Of a DNA stretch of 7,477 bases, positions 6,566 to 7,477 are shown in pieces. Numbering within the stretch: the first letter of the stretch is position 1; each line of letters begins with the position of its first letter. Origin of the DNA: Verrucomicrobiota bacterium (GTDB lineage: Bacteria > Verrucomicrobiota > Verrucomicrobiia > Opitutales > UBA2995); assembly GCA_027297085.1 (NCBI GenBank), contig JAPUIL010000747.1, forward strand, positions 1-7,477. Reading direction: 5' to 3'. Below the pieces are notes generated by a model. The model was not told the origin of the DNA and did not search any database. It saw only the letters and a program-made list of their open reading frames with translations. The position numbers and the translations under genes are program-made.

Positions 6566-6960
6566 AAAACTAGCACCGCAGCTCCAACGGCGTAGGCCAG
6601 CCAGTTGCGTTTCTTCGAATGGGATGTCGATTCCCCGGTATCCGACTCTGCAACACGGGCTACCTTAGCAGTCTTAATCCCATCCGGCGTCAGCTCAAAA
6701 GCCCACGCAATAATCAAGGCAATCGGAAACCCAAGTAACACCATCAACACCACAAAGCGAAACGCCCAAACCGGAATGCCGAAACCTTCAAACGTAAGTC
6801 CAGCTATCTGCATTATAACCCAACCCACCACCGCATAGGTAATCGCCACCCGCATAACCTTGCGCCGCTTCAGCTCGGCCCAGACGGCGGAGAGGGCGGA
6901 GGTCGTCGAATTACTCTCCGCTCTTTTCTCTCTGCTCTTTGCTGTTTCCTCTTCGCTCAT
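6547..6960 (-). CDS. Truncated N-terminal membrane module of a TolB/adenylate-cyclase-type TPR protein
   Basis: The 137-residue open frame contains a module known from the N-terminus of long bacterial proteins annotated as adenylate cyclase-like or TolB/TPR proteins: W27-A-E-L-K-R-R-K-V-M-R-V, then TYAVVGWVIMQIA (TM1, about 38-56), a second helix (about 68-88) ending in AWAFELTPDGIK, a charged linker, and a third helix (119-133) after KKRNW. In full-length relatives (roughly 500-700 residues) the third helix leads into a periplasmic TolB-like and TPR region. Here the frame ends abruptly at VLVLGHPIN with TAG at 6547-6549, so the whole sensor/effector part is missing. Its ATG overlaps the stop codon of the cytochrome fragment upstream (ATGA, 6957-6960). 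It is probably a non-functional remnant, although a small membrane protein cannot be excluded. Confidence 0.7.
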   Translation of the reverse strand: MSEEETAKSREKRAESNSTTSALSAVWAELKRRKVMRVAITYAVVGWVIMQIAGLTFEGFGIPVWAFRFVVLMVLLGFPIALIIAWAFELTPDGIKTAKVARVAESDTGESTSHSKKRNWLAYAVGAAVLVLGHPIN

Positions 6961-7385
6961 TCTTCCACGGTTGCTGCCGCTTCCCGATCCTCGTTGGCCC
7001 GGCTTACAATGTAGGCCCGAATGTGTTCGATGTCTGTTTCGTCAAGCAGGTCGGCAAAACTTGCCATACCTATCTCGGCATATACACCCCCGAGAACAAT
7101 CTCTTTATAAATCTTGTGGGTCTCTGGTTGCATCATCCTCAGGTCTTTAATCACGCCGCTAGATTTGACGAGTGCTCCGTGACAAACCGCGCAATTGAGA
7201 TGATAACCCTCTTTGCCTAATTGCACTTCTTCAGCGGAGGCCATTAATTCGGGTTGCCTGGGAATGGTGCGGTCAAGAACAGTGGGTGGCGGTAACTCGG
7301 CATCGCCGCCCAGTTTGAAGACCAGCAACTTGCCAAAATTGCCGTACTTTACTGAGGCAAGGTTCGGCACCTCACCGGTGAACAA
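6957..7385 (-). CDS. 5'-truncated PQQ-dependent alcohol dehydrogenase: C-terminal cytochrome c domain (likely pseudogene)
   Basis: The 142-residue frame begins inside a known protein type. GNFGKLLVFKLGGDAELPPP (15-34) matches the end of the eight-bladed PQQ propeller and linker of quinohaemoprotein alcohol dehydrogenases. It is followed by a cytochrome c domain with haem motif C65-A-V-C68-H69 and likely axial Met107 in GMASFADLL, closing with DETDIEHIRAYIVSRANED. The usual enzyme is periplasmic and about 650-700 residues, passing electrons from alcohol oxidation through this haem. Here the propeller and signal peptide are missing: the frame runs back only to a TAA at 7401-7403, and the first possible start is a TTG (7383-7385) with no leader. 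Without export the haem cannot be attached, so the fragment is probably dead. Its stop overlaps the ATG of the next fragment. Confidence 0.8.
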   Translation of the reverse strand: MFTGEVPNLASVKYGNFGKLLVFKLGGDAELPPPTVLDRTIPRQPELMASAEEVQLGKEGYHLNCAVCHGALVKSSGVIKDLRMMQPETHKIYKEIVLGGVYAEIGMASFADLLDETDIEHIRAYIVSRANEDREAAATVEE

Positions 7386-7386
7386 G

Positions 7387-7412
7387 GTTAGAGGAAAGAG
7401 TTAGAGGAAAGG
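7387..7412 (+). repeat. 13-bp tandem duplication at the break point of the dehydrogenase gene
   Basis: GTTAGAGGAAAGA (7387-7399) is followed directly by GTTAGAGGAAAGG (7400-7412), with 12 of 13 bases identical. It lies exactly where homology to the PQQ dehydrogenase ends, and the second copy supplies the in-frame TAA at 7401-7403. It may be a slippage product or a short duplication left by insertion. Confidence 0.6.
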
Positions 7413-7440
7413 GGACGGTCCTAGTTGTTTAGTGTTGCTG
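7411..7440 (+). other. Possible border of a mobile or REP-like element running off the window
   Basis: The sequence ggggacggtcctagttgttt followed by agtgttgctg starts at the break point of the dehydrogenase fragment. GGAC-G-GTCC (7413-7421) is a small inverted repeat, and GGGGAC...TCC tags of this look occur beside RAYT-type repeats in other genomes (recalled, not checked). It resembles bases 6541-6565 on the other strand. From here to 7477 the minus strand has an open frame (AISSDQVSSLVGSNTKQLGPSPFL, stop at 7401-7403) that I do not recognise; it could be the tail of a gene outside the window or chance. Confidence 0.3.
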
Positions 7441-7477
7441 CCCACCAGCGAACTTACCTGATCAGAAGAAATCGCCA

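Overview
The window looks like an accessory, rearranged stretch of a Gram-negative chromosome, most plausibly from the Verrucomicrobiota (or the wider PVC group). This is inferred from a secreted serine beta-lactamase-like/GH32-GH43-like propeller protein, the style of a small ferredoxin remnant, a tail resembling PVC TPR-kinases, a PQQ-alcohol-dehydrogenase cytochrome tail and an N-terminal TolB/adenylate-cyclase-type membrane module. No rRNA, tRNA, CRISPR array or complete transposase gene is visible.

Layout. Bases 1-790 are AT-rich and hold one four-helix membrane protein (212-616) bracketed by two copies of a hairpin-bearing intergenic repeat (75-123 and 715-788). Bases 806-934 carry a plus-strand remnant that looks like the tail region of a TPR protein. 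It runs into the end of a large, visibly GC-richer minus-strand gene (918-3548) that fuses a secreted class-C-beta-lactamase-like hydrolase to a five-bladed-propeller glycosidase-like domain. The third repeat copy (3584-3658) sits just upstream of that gene. Bases 3802-4003 hold a degenerate small ferredoxin gene with two frame changes, stops and lost cysteines. A likely two-gene operon follows: a monothiol (CGWS) glutaredoxin (4046-4354) and a soluble Rieske ferredoxin (4439-4747). Convergent to it is a 560-residue twin-domain SagB/ThcOx-type flavin oxidoreductase (4812-6494). The right end has two gene fragments on the minus strand: the cytochrome c tail of a PQQ-dependent alcohol dehydrogenase (6957-7385, 5' end lost) and the membrane N-terminus of a TolB/adenylate-cyclase-type protein (6547-6960, 3' end lost), overlapping by ATGA.

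How it fits together. The central block (ferredoxin remnant, glutaredoxin, Rieske protein, twin nitroreductase) reads as a small cytoplasmic redox and iron-sulfur neighbourhood. No YcaO cyclodehydratase or precursor peptide is present, so an azole-peptide pathway is not supported. Both flanks consist of truncated genes and repeats, which points to repeated insertion and deletion. The best leads are the hydrolase-glycosidase fusion, the hidden ferredoxin pseudogene, the three-copy hairpin repeat, and a possible shared short border sequence at the broken edges of the gene fragments.
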